From Asterias rubens (taxonomy: Eukaryota > Echinodermata > Asteroidea > Forcipulatida > Asteriidae), in assembly GCF_902459465.1 (NCBI RefSeq), contig NC_047081.1:12572012-12636011 (forward strand): a stretch of 64,000 nucleotides of DNA, in the 5' to 3' direction. Within the stretch, counting starts at the first letter, position 1. The number at the start of each line of letters is the position of its first letter. Position numbers and translations under genes: made by a program. Positions 11,601 through 26,600 of this stretch are shown piece after piece. The notes beneath the pieces were generated by a model, which saw nothing but the letters and a program-made list of their open reading frames with translations, ran no database searches and was not told the origin of the DNA.

Positions 11601-14600
11601 CGTAGGAAAAAGAGATTGTGTTCAGTTATTGTTCCACAGCAGAAAGTATTGCTTGAACAATTAATGTAGTAAGCAATAAAACCTTGGCCCCAAGGCTGGC
11701 TCTAAATCTGAGGTCTGCAATGATTTTCAACTTTCTTCTCCCCATCAGAAATAGACTGGTTTGCCTTTCACACAAGCTCTCAACACACACCTATTCTTCA
11801 ACCTGTTGCTAAGTATTGTCTTCACTATTTTTCTGATCTTTTAAAGTGATAAGTTTTTAAATAAAACCTTGTTTGGACATTTCAAATGACTGACTTACCC
11901 AATACACCAAACTCTGAGAGTGAACTGTTGCACACAGTGTAGTGAGCTTGATCAGGGTAAAGATTGTTCAGAGGCATGAAGAATTTCTTATCCACATTCT
12001 GGTCATGCAACATGTGATGACGGTGACTGAAAAACAAATAAACAAACCACTGACTCAAGGGGAGGCTGTTATACCAAACTCTAGCTTTAGTAACAGAATA
12101 AATGGATTCAAATGCCTCCATGCCCTTCCACATTGCATTGGTACCCCTTGAAATGACCCTTTCACATTGCATTGGTACCCCTTGAAATGGCCCTTCCACA
12201 TTGCATTGGTACCCCTTGAAATGACCCTTCCACATTGCATTGGTACCCCTTGAAATGGCCCTTTCACATTGCATTGATACCCCTTGAAATGACCCTTCCA
12301 CATTGCATTGGTACCCCTTGAAATGACCCTTCCACATTGCATTGGTACCCCTTGAAATGACCCTTTCACATTGCATTGATACCCCTTGAAATGACCCTTC
12401 CACATTGCATTGGTACCCCTTGAAATGACCCTTCCACATTGCATTGGTACCCCTTGAAATGGCCCTTCCACATTGCATTGATACCCCTTGAAATGACCCT
12501 TCCACATTGCATTGGTACCCCTTGAAATGGCCCTTTCACATTGCATTGATACCCCTTGAAATGACCCTTTCACATTGCATTGGTACCCCTTGAAATGACC
12601 CTTTCACATTGCATTGATACCCCTTGAAATGACCCTTCCACATTGCATTGGTACCCCTTGAAATGGCACTTTCACATTGCATTGGTACCCCTTGAAATGA
12701 CCCTTCCACATTGCATTGGTACCCCTTGAAATGGCCCTTCCACATTGCATTGGTACCCCTTGAAATGACCCTTCCACATTGCATTGGTACCCCTTGAAAT
12801 GGCCCTTCCACATTGCATTGGTACCCCTTGAAATGGCCCTTCCACATTGCATTGGTACCCCTTGAAATGACCCTTCCACATTGCATTGGTACCCCTTGAA
12901 ATGGCCCTTCCACATTGCATCGATACCCCTTGAAATGACCCTTCCACATCGCATTGGTACCCCTTGAAATGACCCTTCCACATTGCATTGGTACCCCTTG
13001 AAATGACCCTTCCACATTGCATTGGTACCCCTTGAAATGGCCCTTTCACATTGCATTGGTACCCCTTGAAATGACCCTTCCACATTGCATTGGTACCCCT
13101 TGAAATGACCCTTCCACATTGCATTGGTACCCCTTGAAATGGCCCTTCCACATTGCATTGGTACCCCTTGAAATGACCCTTCCACATTGCATTGGTACCC
13201 CTTGAAATGTTACATTTCCCTCATACATACCCCCCCCCCTTTGTTTAATAAACAAAATAATAACCCCCAAACCTGCCTTGCTCTTACTAGAAGGAACAGC
13301 CTGGTATTTCTGCTATGAATAACAAATTACTTGGTAACGAGTAATGGGGAGCTGTTGATAGTATAAAACATTGTGAGAAACGGCTCCCTCTGAAGTAATG
13401 TAGTTTTCGAGAAAGAAGTAATTTTCCACGAATTTGATTTCGAGACCTCAGATTTAGAATTTGAGGTCACGAAATCAAGCATCTGAAAGCACACAACTTC
13501 GTGTGACAAGGGTGTTTATTCTTTCATTACTATCTCACATTTTACTAAGCAACCACGATTGATTTGCAGTTACGATCAATCTTGGCTCTGTTTTTGTGAA
13601 ATCGACCCCATGCACATACAAAAATTGGAACAGGAAATGTTTTGGGTCTTCTCAAAAAAGTTTTTTTCCAGTGAAAATTCTGAGCTACAAAATCTGAGGT
13701 CTTGGGAAGATTTTCTTGTAATACCAGCCCTAGTGTTACTAGTTGTCAGCTGAAATGAAACTGAAGCCATAAAGTAAAAGTACATCAGCCTCACCTGAAG
13801 GTACCCCTTTCTACATCTTGTCCACTGAGTCGAACATGGATACCTTCCTTCAAGAGGCTGCCAAACGCTAGAGCCTCACCTAGCGCCCAGTCGATCTGCC
13901 TGTTCTTCACCATGTCTAAGCGACTCCGAAGAACACGCTTCAATCCTATAAATATTAGTGTTTTATTCTTTTACTGCCTGCCTCAGGTTTACAAGAAATT
14001 TCTTTTATGTGGCTGTGTGGTTTTGAATAGAACAGGCAGTCTACTTCAAGCTCTCTTATATAAACAGCATGTTCCATTTCACCTAAGGAGACGTTATAAC
14101 TTATACACAAAAGAGATCCATATGTAAACAGACCCTGTATGCAGCATAATAGCAACTGACACACATTAACAAACTGCAAATTAAGGGTTCAGAATGAATG
14201 TGTTCATTTGTAATTTCTCCACATACTCCACAAGTATTACATTGTTACTCGAGGTTACACTGGTTACCAGTTCAACAAAAATTAGCATTTAAAGTTGTTT
14301 TCATATAACTTGTTAAACCGTTCATGGTTTAGCACCAATGAACATTAAGGAGCTCATAACCATGAAATCACTCAGGGTTTAGCACCAATGTTCATTGACT
14401 AGCTCATATAATCTTCAAATCACGCTCTCAATTATCTTACCGTCTTACATGTAGGAGTTCACAAGACCACACACTTTTAACTTACCCTTCAAGAACATCA
14501 AAGGCAACCGTAGGTGATCGAGAATTTCTTTTTGCTGCTCCTAAACTATAAATAATCTCCCTCCTTGTATTAGACAATCATGCTCGCTTGATGTATTTAA

Positions 14601-17600
14601 AAAACTTTTGTTTATGATTAATTCTTTCTAGTACTGGGTGCGTTTGATTAGCTTCCCAGGGTCCACCCTGGTCTGCCCCCTGGTACGCTCGAATAGCTTT
14701 GACTCCATTCCAGGGGCTCACCCGGGTCAGCCCCAAGTGCCCCGCTTGTGGGACAGGTCACTTGCGGCTGGCCCGAGGTGCATGACGTCGTTCGATTGGC
14801 TCATGTTGGGGGCTCACCCGAATGACCAACGCGGGGTCGACACAGGGAAGCTAGTCGAACGCACCCAATGTTAGATGTATTTGTTTTTTGTAGCGCGCAG
14901 TAGAGTTTATTAATATATTTATTACCGATTTAAATGTTTCATATAGTTACTACTATGGCCCAGCATTCTTCTGCAGATGATCAGAGACATACTGAGTGAA
15001 ACATAAAGTTTTTAAATCACCGGTTCGTTTCAGAACCACCACAAATCAACCAGAGAGTTTGATGCACATGGTGTCTCGGTAAACTAAATCATGAAACAGA
15101 CATCAACCCTTTTTTAGGCCAGAGCTGGTGAGGGAGTAAGGTCAATAAATACCTCCATGTAGACTGTAATCTTCTGGAACGCTGCTAAACTTAGTGCCGA
15201 TGTCTTTCAAGATGTCTTCACTGATTCCAGTCGATGGGTACCGGAGAGGAACATCATGGTTGAAAAATCCTGACCACAGATTAGAAGATCACAGTTTTCA
15301 AAACCAACATATATTGTACAAAGGTTGTTTCTTACAACGTCTTTAAACATTAGAGTGTGGGTTTGGGTCACAGTAGTGTCTTTGCTATGTCCTGGGGAGA
15401 TGGGACGTAAACTGATATAAAAACTCACTCACGCTATCATTAAGAGAAATGTGTTTGTCCCTAGTGTTTCTGGCATGGTTGATTCAAACATAGCTCTGCT
15501 TACATGCAATGAAATATGAATGCAAGTATTAAAGGCACCTAACTTGTGATAATGTGCTGAATAAGAAATGTGCTGAACTTAATCAGGGTCCGGAAGGATT
15601 CATAGCCTGGTCCCTTCAATAACTAACAAGAATTATAACTTAAATTGCATTATTGAATAGAGGGAACCCAACACAGAAACCACACCTTCAGATTATAGCG
15701 AATGAGTAAAACAACTACCTGTCCATGGTGAATCAAGCCAGTCTGAGTTCTTCACATTTTGGATGGTCTTAGCATTTTGATATGCATCCTCACATATCTT
15801 ATCATATCCAGCCAGCTCCTCCTACATAGTGGGGGAAAGGGGATGGTTTTAATGTAAGCCTTATATATAGCAATCATCCAGCTTTCATAAATTATAAAAT
15901 AAAATAAAAAGATTGACCGTCTAAACCGTGTACTGAATATTCATGGGTTTTTTTTTTTCATTTCTGGTAAAGCAAGACTCTGTCCTGTGTTTTATCTAAT
16001 TGTCAATGGTGCAGGTGAGAAAATTGGACATCAGCCGAACGGTTGCCTGCCTGAATAATGATGGTAACAATTAGAACAACATTCTCCTAAAACGTGCACT
16101 GTACATCCTATGAACTTCTTATATGGGAAGTAATTGAGATTAAAGACACACACAAAATACTGAAAATATACTAAAGCCAATAAACAAAATGACACTGATA
16201 ACATGAAATGTTACACTGCTAATAAAGTCACCTCAAATTCTTCCTGAGTCATGACACCTTCTTTGATCTTGTCTCCAGCATACTTGGTTAGAGCCGGTGC
16301 GTGGTTACGAATCTTCTTGTACATGAGGGGCTGTGTGAACATTGGCTCGTCCATTTCATTGTGGCCATTTCGTCGGTAGCAAACCTTACAAGACAAACAA
16401 TTTATTTATCATTTTATAAGGCTATTCAATGTAATATCAAGTTTACCGGTACATGTATATTAAAAGAAGGTAAAAACAATACTAATCAGCTGAAACACAA
16501 ATACTGCTGGAACAATAAGGTTGAGCCGCTGGCATCATGTATGGGTGCCTGTGGTAATCAGCCACACGAACCCATTTATAATGACAACAGCACACAGCCA
16601 GAGGTTGTAAGTGTGAGAGTCCCAGAGATAAGGCAGAGAAGAGAACCAATACACAACTCTACATACATTAGGACCAAGCTGGGAATCAAACCAAAGCCGC
16701 AGTGATGAGTAGCAAGTGCTTCATGATCTAACAAAAGTAGGTTCTTAGATGGCACATAACATACTAAATACTAGATCATGGTGCTGTTTAACTTTATTAT
16801 CTCTCGTCTTCAGTCATACTATAACCATTCTTGAAACATTCTCAACTCTCTTGCCAGGAAGCACAAAAGTTCAAACTGCTTACATAATATCTCAACATTC
16901 ACAAGCTCCTGTTTAACTCCCCCATGAAGAGAAGCAATTATGGTTAAGGAATTGAATACTCACTCAACTCCATGGGAAGCAGACAAGCAACTTGATACTG
17001 CTTATACATCTACATGTACAGTGTGAGTGTAATGGGTTACATTAGGTGCTCAGAAATAACACAATCTCAGCACATGGGTTCCCCTTTATACATCCAGATA
17101 AAAAGAAGCAATTGATGGTTAAAGTAGCAATTACTCACTAAGTCAATAACGACATCCTTGCCAAAGGTGCATCTCCACTGAGATGCTACCTGGCATACGT
17201 ACATCACAGCCTCAGGATCATCCGCATTCACATGGAATATTGGTGCGTTGACCACGCGGGCTACATCCGTACAGTAAGGTGAAGACCGCGCATAACGAGG
17301 ATCGGTGGTAAATCCAATCTAGAAGAATAAAACACAGGATGTCTAAACAAAACATTTACTTACGGGAAGACAAAAGATTTGAAAAGATTCAAAGAGGGGA
17401 TGTTATGATTGTTTTTTAGTTTCCTGAAGCTTAGATAAAGTCAACCCAAAATGCGCTTGTAATCAGTTTTGCACAACTGTATAATGCACTGGTAGATTTC
17501 ACCAATATACATGACAGAGGGTTTTTAGTCACCCTCTATCATTGTATAGTTCAAGTCTTTCTTGTAGCAAGCAAAGAACAAGATAACGGAGACTACCAGC

Positions 17601-20600
17601 CTGTAAGTTGGAAAGATGTGAATGCTTATGTCTCGCACGGATTGTGCAAAGTGAATGTACATCAAGATCGCAATGTGGTCAATATTTCGTAGCACTTTCC
17701 AGTGAACTTTTTTACAGTTAATTCTAAACTGCAAAATTAGACTTTCCAGGCTTCAATGGAAGGATTCAGAGTTTCACGATCCATCAGGCTGTCACAGAAA
17801 AATGCAAATGCTTGGAGGTTTATGAATATTCATTCCTTTCCTTCAGAGATATTGCCTAAATTTATTCAAGTTCTTTTTAACTTTGTGTAAATATTCATGA
17901 AGGGCTTGGTGCCAGGACCCAATTGGCCATGGTTGTTTGGGGTCAATATTAATTATTAAGTATGCACACTTTTGACCCAGAGGGGATACCCCAACATGAG
18001 GAGCAGTGAACCTCAAGTTTAACCTTTCAGCTTATTTGCATAATCTTGGGGGTAAGTGTATCATAACAAAGGATCAGGGTGTCGGCTCATAGATTGTAAA
18101 TAGAAGTGTGTGTGAAGTATATGGGAAAGGATAGTGGGAAGAATTCAGTTGAGTCTCAAGTGGTGAAGAGTACATGCCATTTTGTTCTGCTGCTCTGCTG
18201 TTCTGCTGCTATTTGTACAGATATAGGTACAAGCTGTTCCTTAAAACCCATAATATTAAGGGAACATTTTCTGCGAGCCAGATTATATTTTGCAGCCAGA
18301 TTAAATTTATGCCAGCTGAGTGCGGAGGGTTTGATTTATCCACCCAATATTTAACTATGGCAACAAGGGAGACAGGTTGGACGACCCGATCAACAACTAT
18401 GGCCTTTATGGGAGTGTGAAGGGCGCAGTTGTGTTATATGAACATCCCACCCCTGCATGGAGTGGAAGTGAGACGACGTGAGTCAGATTTGTACGGCGAG
18501 GGGGAACGTACGCCCACCATCGTGAGAGAGGATGCGCTGGATGGGCAAGTTTCGAGTATACAGCAAAGAGTGAACTGTAGACATTAGTAATAATTCCCCT
18601 CAGCCAAGTAATTTATTGCGAGTACAGTGGGCGTCCCAAGGTGTTGGGACAGACGACAAAAGGAAGTCAACGAGGAGACATTTTAGTTTTGGGAAGTGAC
18701 AAACGAGATATTTTGAAGAACGGTGGTGGGGGATATTCATCCTCAGTTGGGAATTTATTTAACGCACTTAAGTTTGTATTGAGAATACTGCTGTGGAAAC
18801 AAGGTGCTCTTTTTTTTCTTTAATTGTAGAGCCTAAGATAATCGTGGGGTTTTACTCGAGCTCGAGGGAGATTTGCTGGAGTTGATTTGTTTTATAATAA
18901 AATATAGTACCAATGCAAGAAATTGTCTTTCACGTATTATTTATTGTAGTTTGAATTCGGGAGGCGGATCGGTTACCCTTTGTTCTGACACAGGCTATCA
19001 ATCAGTTTTGATATTGAGACCAAGTAAAGCCCAGATCATACTTCCTGCGAATGCGAAGTGAATTTGACGTGAATTTGATGTCACAACTATCCTTTCGCAG
19101 CGATATTTGCAAGTGAGTTGAATGGAGCTGAACTGCTGCGAATATTCGTTGCGATTTTTGTGACGCCAACATTCACTTCGCATTCACATTTGCAGGAAGT
19201 ATGAACCGGGCTTTAATCTTGTTTGTCTTGGCTCCTAGTAGTTATTACCCACCTGATTGTTAACTACAACATGAATAGTGCCGTGCGTTGAGTAGTCTCG
19301 TAGATCAGAGAGATGGAACGTCTCAAACACAACACCCTGACCAGCAAAGGCAGCGTCACCATGCATTAAAATACTCATCACCTTCAACAACAAAACACAA
19401 GATACATTATTGTCACTTGAAGCAACACAATAACAAAACTAGTGAGTAATTTTTTGCCGGGGATCCTTTTTTTCAAAGGATGAGTAAAGTCAGATGAAGT
19501 GATAATTGATAGTTACCCTCTTCCCTTCAGTGTCCCCACGGTAGAACTGTTCAGCTCGAACCTTCCCCTGGACAACAGGATCTACAGCTTCAAGATGGGA
19601 TGGGTTGGCCACAATGGCAATGTTGATGTTCTTCTTTGTGATGTGGTTGAGGCGAGAGTGTGCCATACCAAGATGATACTTGACATCACCAGAACCCTAA
19701 AAGGAAAGGAGCAGTTCAAAGTTAACCCCTTGCAACGACTTCACATGTGACTAGTGTCTGGTTATGGTCTGCCATTTTGGGAGTTCAAAAGCAAGTACAG
19801 ATACGGTGAATGTATGTTCACTACACTGTATAACACACAGGGATACTGATTCCAACAATGTAGGACCAACACCTAATGATATTTGAAACCCCAGAAGTCT
19901 AAGACATATTTTTGATTTAAAAGGCCATGTGCTACACTGTAATATTAGACCATCATAATCTTGAGATCTCAATCTGGCTGTTTGGAACATTTCAATTGCA
20001 TGTAAAACTGAAGATAAAACCTGTCACATTATGATGGCGTTTGAAGGCAGTTTGGAGTCTAAAGAGTACAACTGACCTCATCGGCTGCTTCTAGCTTGGA
20101 GTCAAACTGAGAGAAGAGATGTTCCAGTGGCTTGCGGGCTACGTTAGCGAGGACATTCAAACGACCGCTGTGTAAATCAATTGACAATTATAAACACTAA
20201 ATATAAGATAACAAAGCAGTTGGAAATTTGAACACTAGCAGAGTCTTTCTCTGAGGCTAAGTAAAAATAAGATCAACTGAAGCCTCCAGTTGTCTCTGTC
20301 CCATTTGAAAAACCAAGGTTCAATTTTATAGAGCTGATTAAGCACAAAAAAAGTAATCTCACCGGAATAAGGTTAACAGCTAAATACTATGTCACATGAA
20401 GCATCTTTGACTGATATCCTGCTAATTTTTGCTTAGCATAAAACTGTTAAGCCAAATGGTCTGCTCGGGCCCATCAAGTTAGGACTGTTATGCGGGTATG
20501 AAATATTAACTGTGCTCAATTACATAAGGCATCTCCATATTAGAAGATTTCTGCTGACAACCTATTAAGAAATTGGTCTGAAAGGGGTTTAATATTATTA

Positions 20601-23600
20601 TTGATAATGCATCCTACCGATGGGGCATGCCGATGACGAAGCTCTCGACCCCTTTACCACTGCACACATCAATAATGCTCTTAAGGGCAGGGACAAGTAC
20701 TTCACAACCCTCTAGTCCAAAACGCTTCTCTGCTGACCACTTCCTGGCTAAAAACTCTTCAAACCTGAAGGGCAGAGAATAATAAATATCACACAGGGTC
20801 ATTTCACATCATTTACATGTAATGTCCAAGATTGGGCTTTCTCAATCATCACGTAACAAGACAACAGTCTAAATTACTAAAGACTCCTACAGGTGTAAGT
20901 ATAATACAAACAAATTGGAAAACGAAACTAAAAATAGCTATGATGTTTTTTCCTTGAAACTATTATTATTGTTTTTGTTTACGTTCAGGGTCAATTGTCT
21001 TAAAGTTAGTCATGCCAGTGTCATAATACTGTTCATGAATGGGTCATTTTTTTCGGAGTAATTATAAATTAATTTTATCCCAAACCCTACTTCTAATCAA
21101 TTCCATTCTTTGACTTTGAGAGCTTCTTGAAACTTAAAGTGTGAAGACAAAATGTGAAAATAGATTGGGAAGTCTGGCAGACAGGTCGGCAAAACCCACC
21201 TATGGGAGCGTATGAGACGTTCAAGTATGAGTCGTTTATCCATCTTAGTGAACTGCATAATGCCAGGAGTCTCAAAACGCTGACGTATCCAGTCACACTG
21301 ATCACGGTCATTAATGAACATGTATTCAACTCCAATGCTGCGGCAGTACGTATCCTGTTAAAAAAAAAAAAAGCATTATATGTGTTTGTTCAATACATCG
21401 ACCATGGTAATATATTCTAAATTCTATTGGTTGAGAATTCGAGAACCAATCACCAATCATGTGATGGTACCATTTTTCTCATCAGATGTAGAACAAACCA
21501 TGGACCACATCAATGAGCTTATAAATGGACAATTCTTTTTACTATTGCCGTGTAAGCAACTTTACGAAATTGTGGCCTGATATTTACTGAAAACCTATTC
21601 CATGCAAGGCTCCAGTCTGAATATGGATTCGAACCAGAGTTCACAGAGAACATTGTGTTATATGTATAAAATATTACCTCCAAGCGTCTGATGATCTCCC
21701 TCAAGGGAAGAGCTGATTGTTCCCCACCAATGAACGTGGTCTGAGGCAGTGTAAACACCCTATCCATATCATGTTCATCTAGGAATAGAGGAAGAGAATA
21801 AGAAAACAAGGACTGAGGTACACAATACAAACTGTACTCAAACATTGTAACATGATGGTATTTTGATCCATTAAATTAGTTTGAAGGAAACTTTGTGATG
21901 CTTCATTATCGAAAACTGTTTGGTTGTTGGTCACCTACAACACTTGTTGCATGTTTAGTTGTGAGGTGTTAGTTAGGTGTAAATCATCAATAGGAAAAAA
22001 CTATACGTTGTAGTTAGTTTCTTCCTATTTATTGAAACCATGCAAAAACCTCAAACAATACTAACACCATCAATGACGTTGCTATCCTTTCCACAGGACA
22101 AATTGCTGCCTTCTGGGAGCTTTTCAACATTCCAAACTGGTTTGTTCTTACATATTATAGGGTTAGCTTAAATTCTGTTAATTAAAGTTGTTGCGAATTT
22201 CAAATGCTACAACTCTGTGCGGATAGCAAAGCATTTGAGAAAACAAATGTATGCAGTTATACTGTTGGCTTATTGATACTTACAGGTTAAGGAAATTTCA
22301 CTTAGAAATGACAAAGAATGAACATCTTTTGATAAGATTTCTTGATTTCTTTATTACAGTGAATAGTGATATTGGTAGAAAGATGAGATGGTGAGTAGAG
22401 GGATGGATTAGTCTCATGATATGGTCACAAGTCTGCCCTTGCTCTGTGCAACAGTATAACAATATTTCATTTATACCTTGTTACTACTCGCCAAATGAGC
22501 TACAGTATGACACATGAACAATTATTTTAATGAACACAGCGACATTTAGACACACTTTAACACCACAATATACAAAAAAAGACTGTTTTTTTAAAGGTTA
22601 CGCTGGTCTTTCATCAAAAAGTGGGTGAGGGGTTAGCCCTCACTAAGGAAAGAAACAAAGATAATAAAATGCAAGAATTTGAAAACTTCACCAGAGCTGA
22701 ACAAAAATCCCCCAAAAATGTTTGCGTGTTTATTTATTTTTCATTATTTTTTTTTATTTTTTTGGTGGGGGGGGGGGGAATGCTGAGAATAGGAAAACTT
22801 AACCTCAAAAGTCAAGTGCTGCAAGTACGGTAATCTAAACTGTTGTCTTGATACGATCGCACAGACATGACAGAGCTAAATTGTTGTCTTGTTCTGATTG
22901 CTTAGAGCTAAATTATGTGTACAATGTTTAAGTTGTAACACAAACTGGCTTTAACCTAACCACTTGAAACCCATCAAAATCCAACAGAAATTGATTGAAG
23001 ACTTCACCTTCATGCAGAGAACTGGGCCCAATGTCTAGGTAGCAGAGCCTTGAAATTGGGCCCTAATCTCTGCTTCAACTGTACTGCCATAATCATACTA
23101 TATAGACCAACCATAATCAGAGTCCAACAATTTGGGCGTTGAGTTACAGTCATGTAGCATGGTGTTGGATTTTTGTTAGAGTCAGATACAATCCTAGTAA
23201 ATCCCACAAGGGACTTAATATCAAAGAAAAACTACATTACAATGTTTAGACATGAACAACATCTCCACCCCAACCAAAGTTCAATTTTAGTACATAGCTT
23301 TATGTCTGTCCTTATGACAATCATAGTCTACACTGTACATCTAGTTTTTGTTTGAGGTTTTCAATGAGCTATATATGGTTACTTTTCAACTAGGCGCTTT
23401 ATTGACGCTTTAGTCAAAACCTCTTATAACTGTGGCTAGTTTGGATCATTTCCAACAACTATTAGAACTCATGACTATCTATAACTGTGACACTGAAATG
23501 CAAACATCAAACTCAAAGTCCAAGGAAAGCCCTACAGCCTTGTTCCCACTGTTGAAAGATAACAAGTTAATTATATACCAAATCTTTGTTTCCTGAACCA

Positions 23601-26600
23601 ACTAAATGTACAGTTTCAGATCTCTCACTCTTTGCAGTGATATCGCAGGGCGGAGTTCAAGTTCTTATCATTCCTACATGAAAGAAGGTAGCACCCATAC
23701 ATTAATATTGAAACTCCCTCCCCCTCACCATAAATAGTTTAAAGAGTTTTACAACAAATTAGTATTTTAAGGGTATTTCAAATGACAAAATGTGTAAATT
23801 GGTTTGTAAGGAATTAAGTACACTGTAATTAGTAATGAATGTCGTTAAATTAAGGAATGGTATGTGAGTATGATGTAAATATTTTATCTTTGTTCAATTT
23901 TGTTGACAGATCAATGCCACTTTCAATTTTCAACAGACACTTCCAATGGAAAATCTATTAAGTCTATTTAGAAATCTTAAGGGACCCCCAAGGCCAAGAT
24001 CTGGGCAACTAAGGCGGCCTTCGGGTATGTGGCCTTCAGGTTTGTCAATGCATTTAGAGCAAGGGTCAATGCATGTTGCATTCATTCATGACAAGACCTT
24101 GCAAATCATAATAAAAAAAACATTTGCAATGCAAACATGTACTGTACAGGTATGCATTGCAGAGTACACATTAAATGCCAATGCTAATCAACAACGACAA
24201 TGAGACACACATCACTTCCCAGGTTTTTAAAAAAAAGGTGTTAAGTACAACAGCTGTATCCTCGCCTACAAAAATAATGGCCTGTCATCTATCTCTGGGA
24301 TTTCCATTTATCTTCATGTCAATGATCATTGTATTGTACACTAGCCATGCTAGCAACACAGTGGATTGTACAGGATAGTCGGTTGGAGCGATTGATGTTT
24401 GGTATCATACACCATGAATTTTAAAGAGTACACAGCATACTCAGTGTTTCCTTTTCTGAGAGTACATGTATGTGCTTACAAACTCAAGGAAGTGTTTAAA
24501 TATCAACCTGTGTGCCGAGGGTTGACCCATCTTTGAAGTGGGCGAGGCCATACTGATTGTTCAGATTGTTCAATAAGAATAAAGGAAATGTTGGGAATAG
24601 TTTGGAACAGACAATGTGGAAGGTTGGCTTGTGTAACTTTATTCTGCTTTAAAAAATAATTGGTTTAAAAGCAGTTATCAGGCACAGAGCTGTGTCGGCC
24701 AACAATTTACAATTTGTTTAGATTGAACACCAGTCACAATAGGAGACTTTCCAACGCTAGGCAGCAGCAGACATACCGGGTAAATTTCCATTGTTTACGT
24801 AGTTCTGAACATGCGCATAATTCTGAGAACAATGGATTTACCCGGTAAGTCTGCTGCCCTCTATCGTCCCAGAAAGTCTCCCATTGTATGTGACATGGTA
24901 TTTTAGCTGTTAACCTTAGTCTGGTAAGCATAACTTTGTTGTGCTACACAAAAAGTTTCGCTTTTAGCAGCTCTATGCTATTGAGCCTTGTTTTTTACCC
25001 AAACAAGATCTTTCTACAGCAAGCAAATCTTTGTTCCTACATTGAATCAGCCTACATGCAATGTATCAATTTGCAATTTATTAATTAGTTAGAGGCAATG
25101 TTTGAGTATGAACAGATAACAGGGTACATATGTGACTAACACTAATCGTCTTGACAAAGTTATAACTTTTTTAAAACAGGCATTAGTGGCACTACAAATG
25201 TCTACATTATTAGTGACTATGTGGACATACAAAATACATGCAGATGTTTGAGGTTATCTAACATGAGGATGTACATGACATACAGTGTGAGAGGGAACAG
25301 TGTGCGAAAACAAAGTAGTAAAGACTTTCATAGATCACTAGCGAAAATTAATGAAAGTTGGCTTGGTGAAAATGCTATAATAAGCAATTTAATTTTTCCT
25401 AAAAATGCCTGAGTTTGTTCAGTAACCCTAGTCATACATTGTAGTACGGGTGTGTTAAACCACAGACACAGTGGATATTTACCTCATGAACACTTCACTC
25501 AATGATGAAGGCCCAACCTTTCTTTGCGGATATCAAGTTTCTTTTTGGATCAAGTAAAATACATAGTTGTCTGCAGTGTCATTTATTATAAGTGAAAGTC
25601 ATAAAAAGAATGTGTACTGTTATAAATGACAATGGCTTCACTTGTGTCAAAATCTGACCAAATATTTTTGAGGGCCCATTCTTACAGGGACACCCAAAGT
25701 AAACTTTGACAATATCAAGTCAAAGCGTGTTAAATTCCCAATCAGTCTTTTGCTCAATTGCTATTTAAGCAATTCAACCTTTGTTTTCATACTGACCTTC
25801 CAACAAAATTTGAAACACTCGCAGCAAAACCAATAATCTTCACATTCGCACACTGATGCCCTCGTGTAAGTGATCAGTGAAAAAAGGAGTCCAAGATAAA
25901 AAAGGGCATCCATTGTTAGTTCTCTCAAGTCACCTGAACCTTACCCATCTTATAATTCTTGGCCTCAAGCTCTGGTGGTATCTCACTGTTCAGATCTGGA
26001 TTGTTGATCCCCAACGGATCCAACTTAGAAATATTATGGCCCCGAATCTGAAAGGTAACATTCTGGTTTAATCCTTGTTTTCATACAGAGTGTACTTAAA
26101 ATGAAATGGGAAGGGGCACGGTGGACTGCCAAGGAGAGGGTCTCCAGACCCATTATATTTGAGAGTATTAACATGGAGTGACCAGTTGTCTTTGGTTACA
26201 TGGTTGCTTGACACCATTTTCCGTCCATAAGATACACTTGTAACCCAATGTCCGGTCCAGTCTGGCACCCTGATACTGCAATAATGTCTGCCGATTGCCC
26301 TCTCTCAATATGCTGACTTGTTGTAGAGAACTTTAAGCTGACAATGTACAGTTATGTGTAATCACAGTTTAAAGTTCAATGTCAACATGTTTGGCCTTCC
26401 CCTCTGCAGTGTATTTAAAATCAGGGACACATTACAGGGGACCTCCATGGTGGATTACACAAAGAGTTAAGACTACTCTTATCTGCAATTAGGACAAGAC
26501 TTCTTAAAGACTATTGTACCTTAAGTTTTTAATAAGGAATAGACCCCCCTGGCGTTAAACTTGAAGGGGGGCACATCAATTTTGCTCTGGTCCGAGGTCC

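Noticed and set aside
11882-13270. Long overlapping minus-strand open frames with a 34-residue repeat ([14 protein letters not shown]...)
   Set aside because: They appear in all three frames because the 34-bp unit has no stop codons; they are translations of an intronic minisatellite.
24495-24560. Minus-strand [15 protein letters not shown] flanked by AG and GT, considered as an extra OGDH exon carrying the vertebrate FYGL motif
   Set aside because: Its frame does not fit the phase-1 junction between exon 3 and exon 4, and the protein aligns with insect OGDH without any extra exon.
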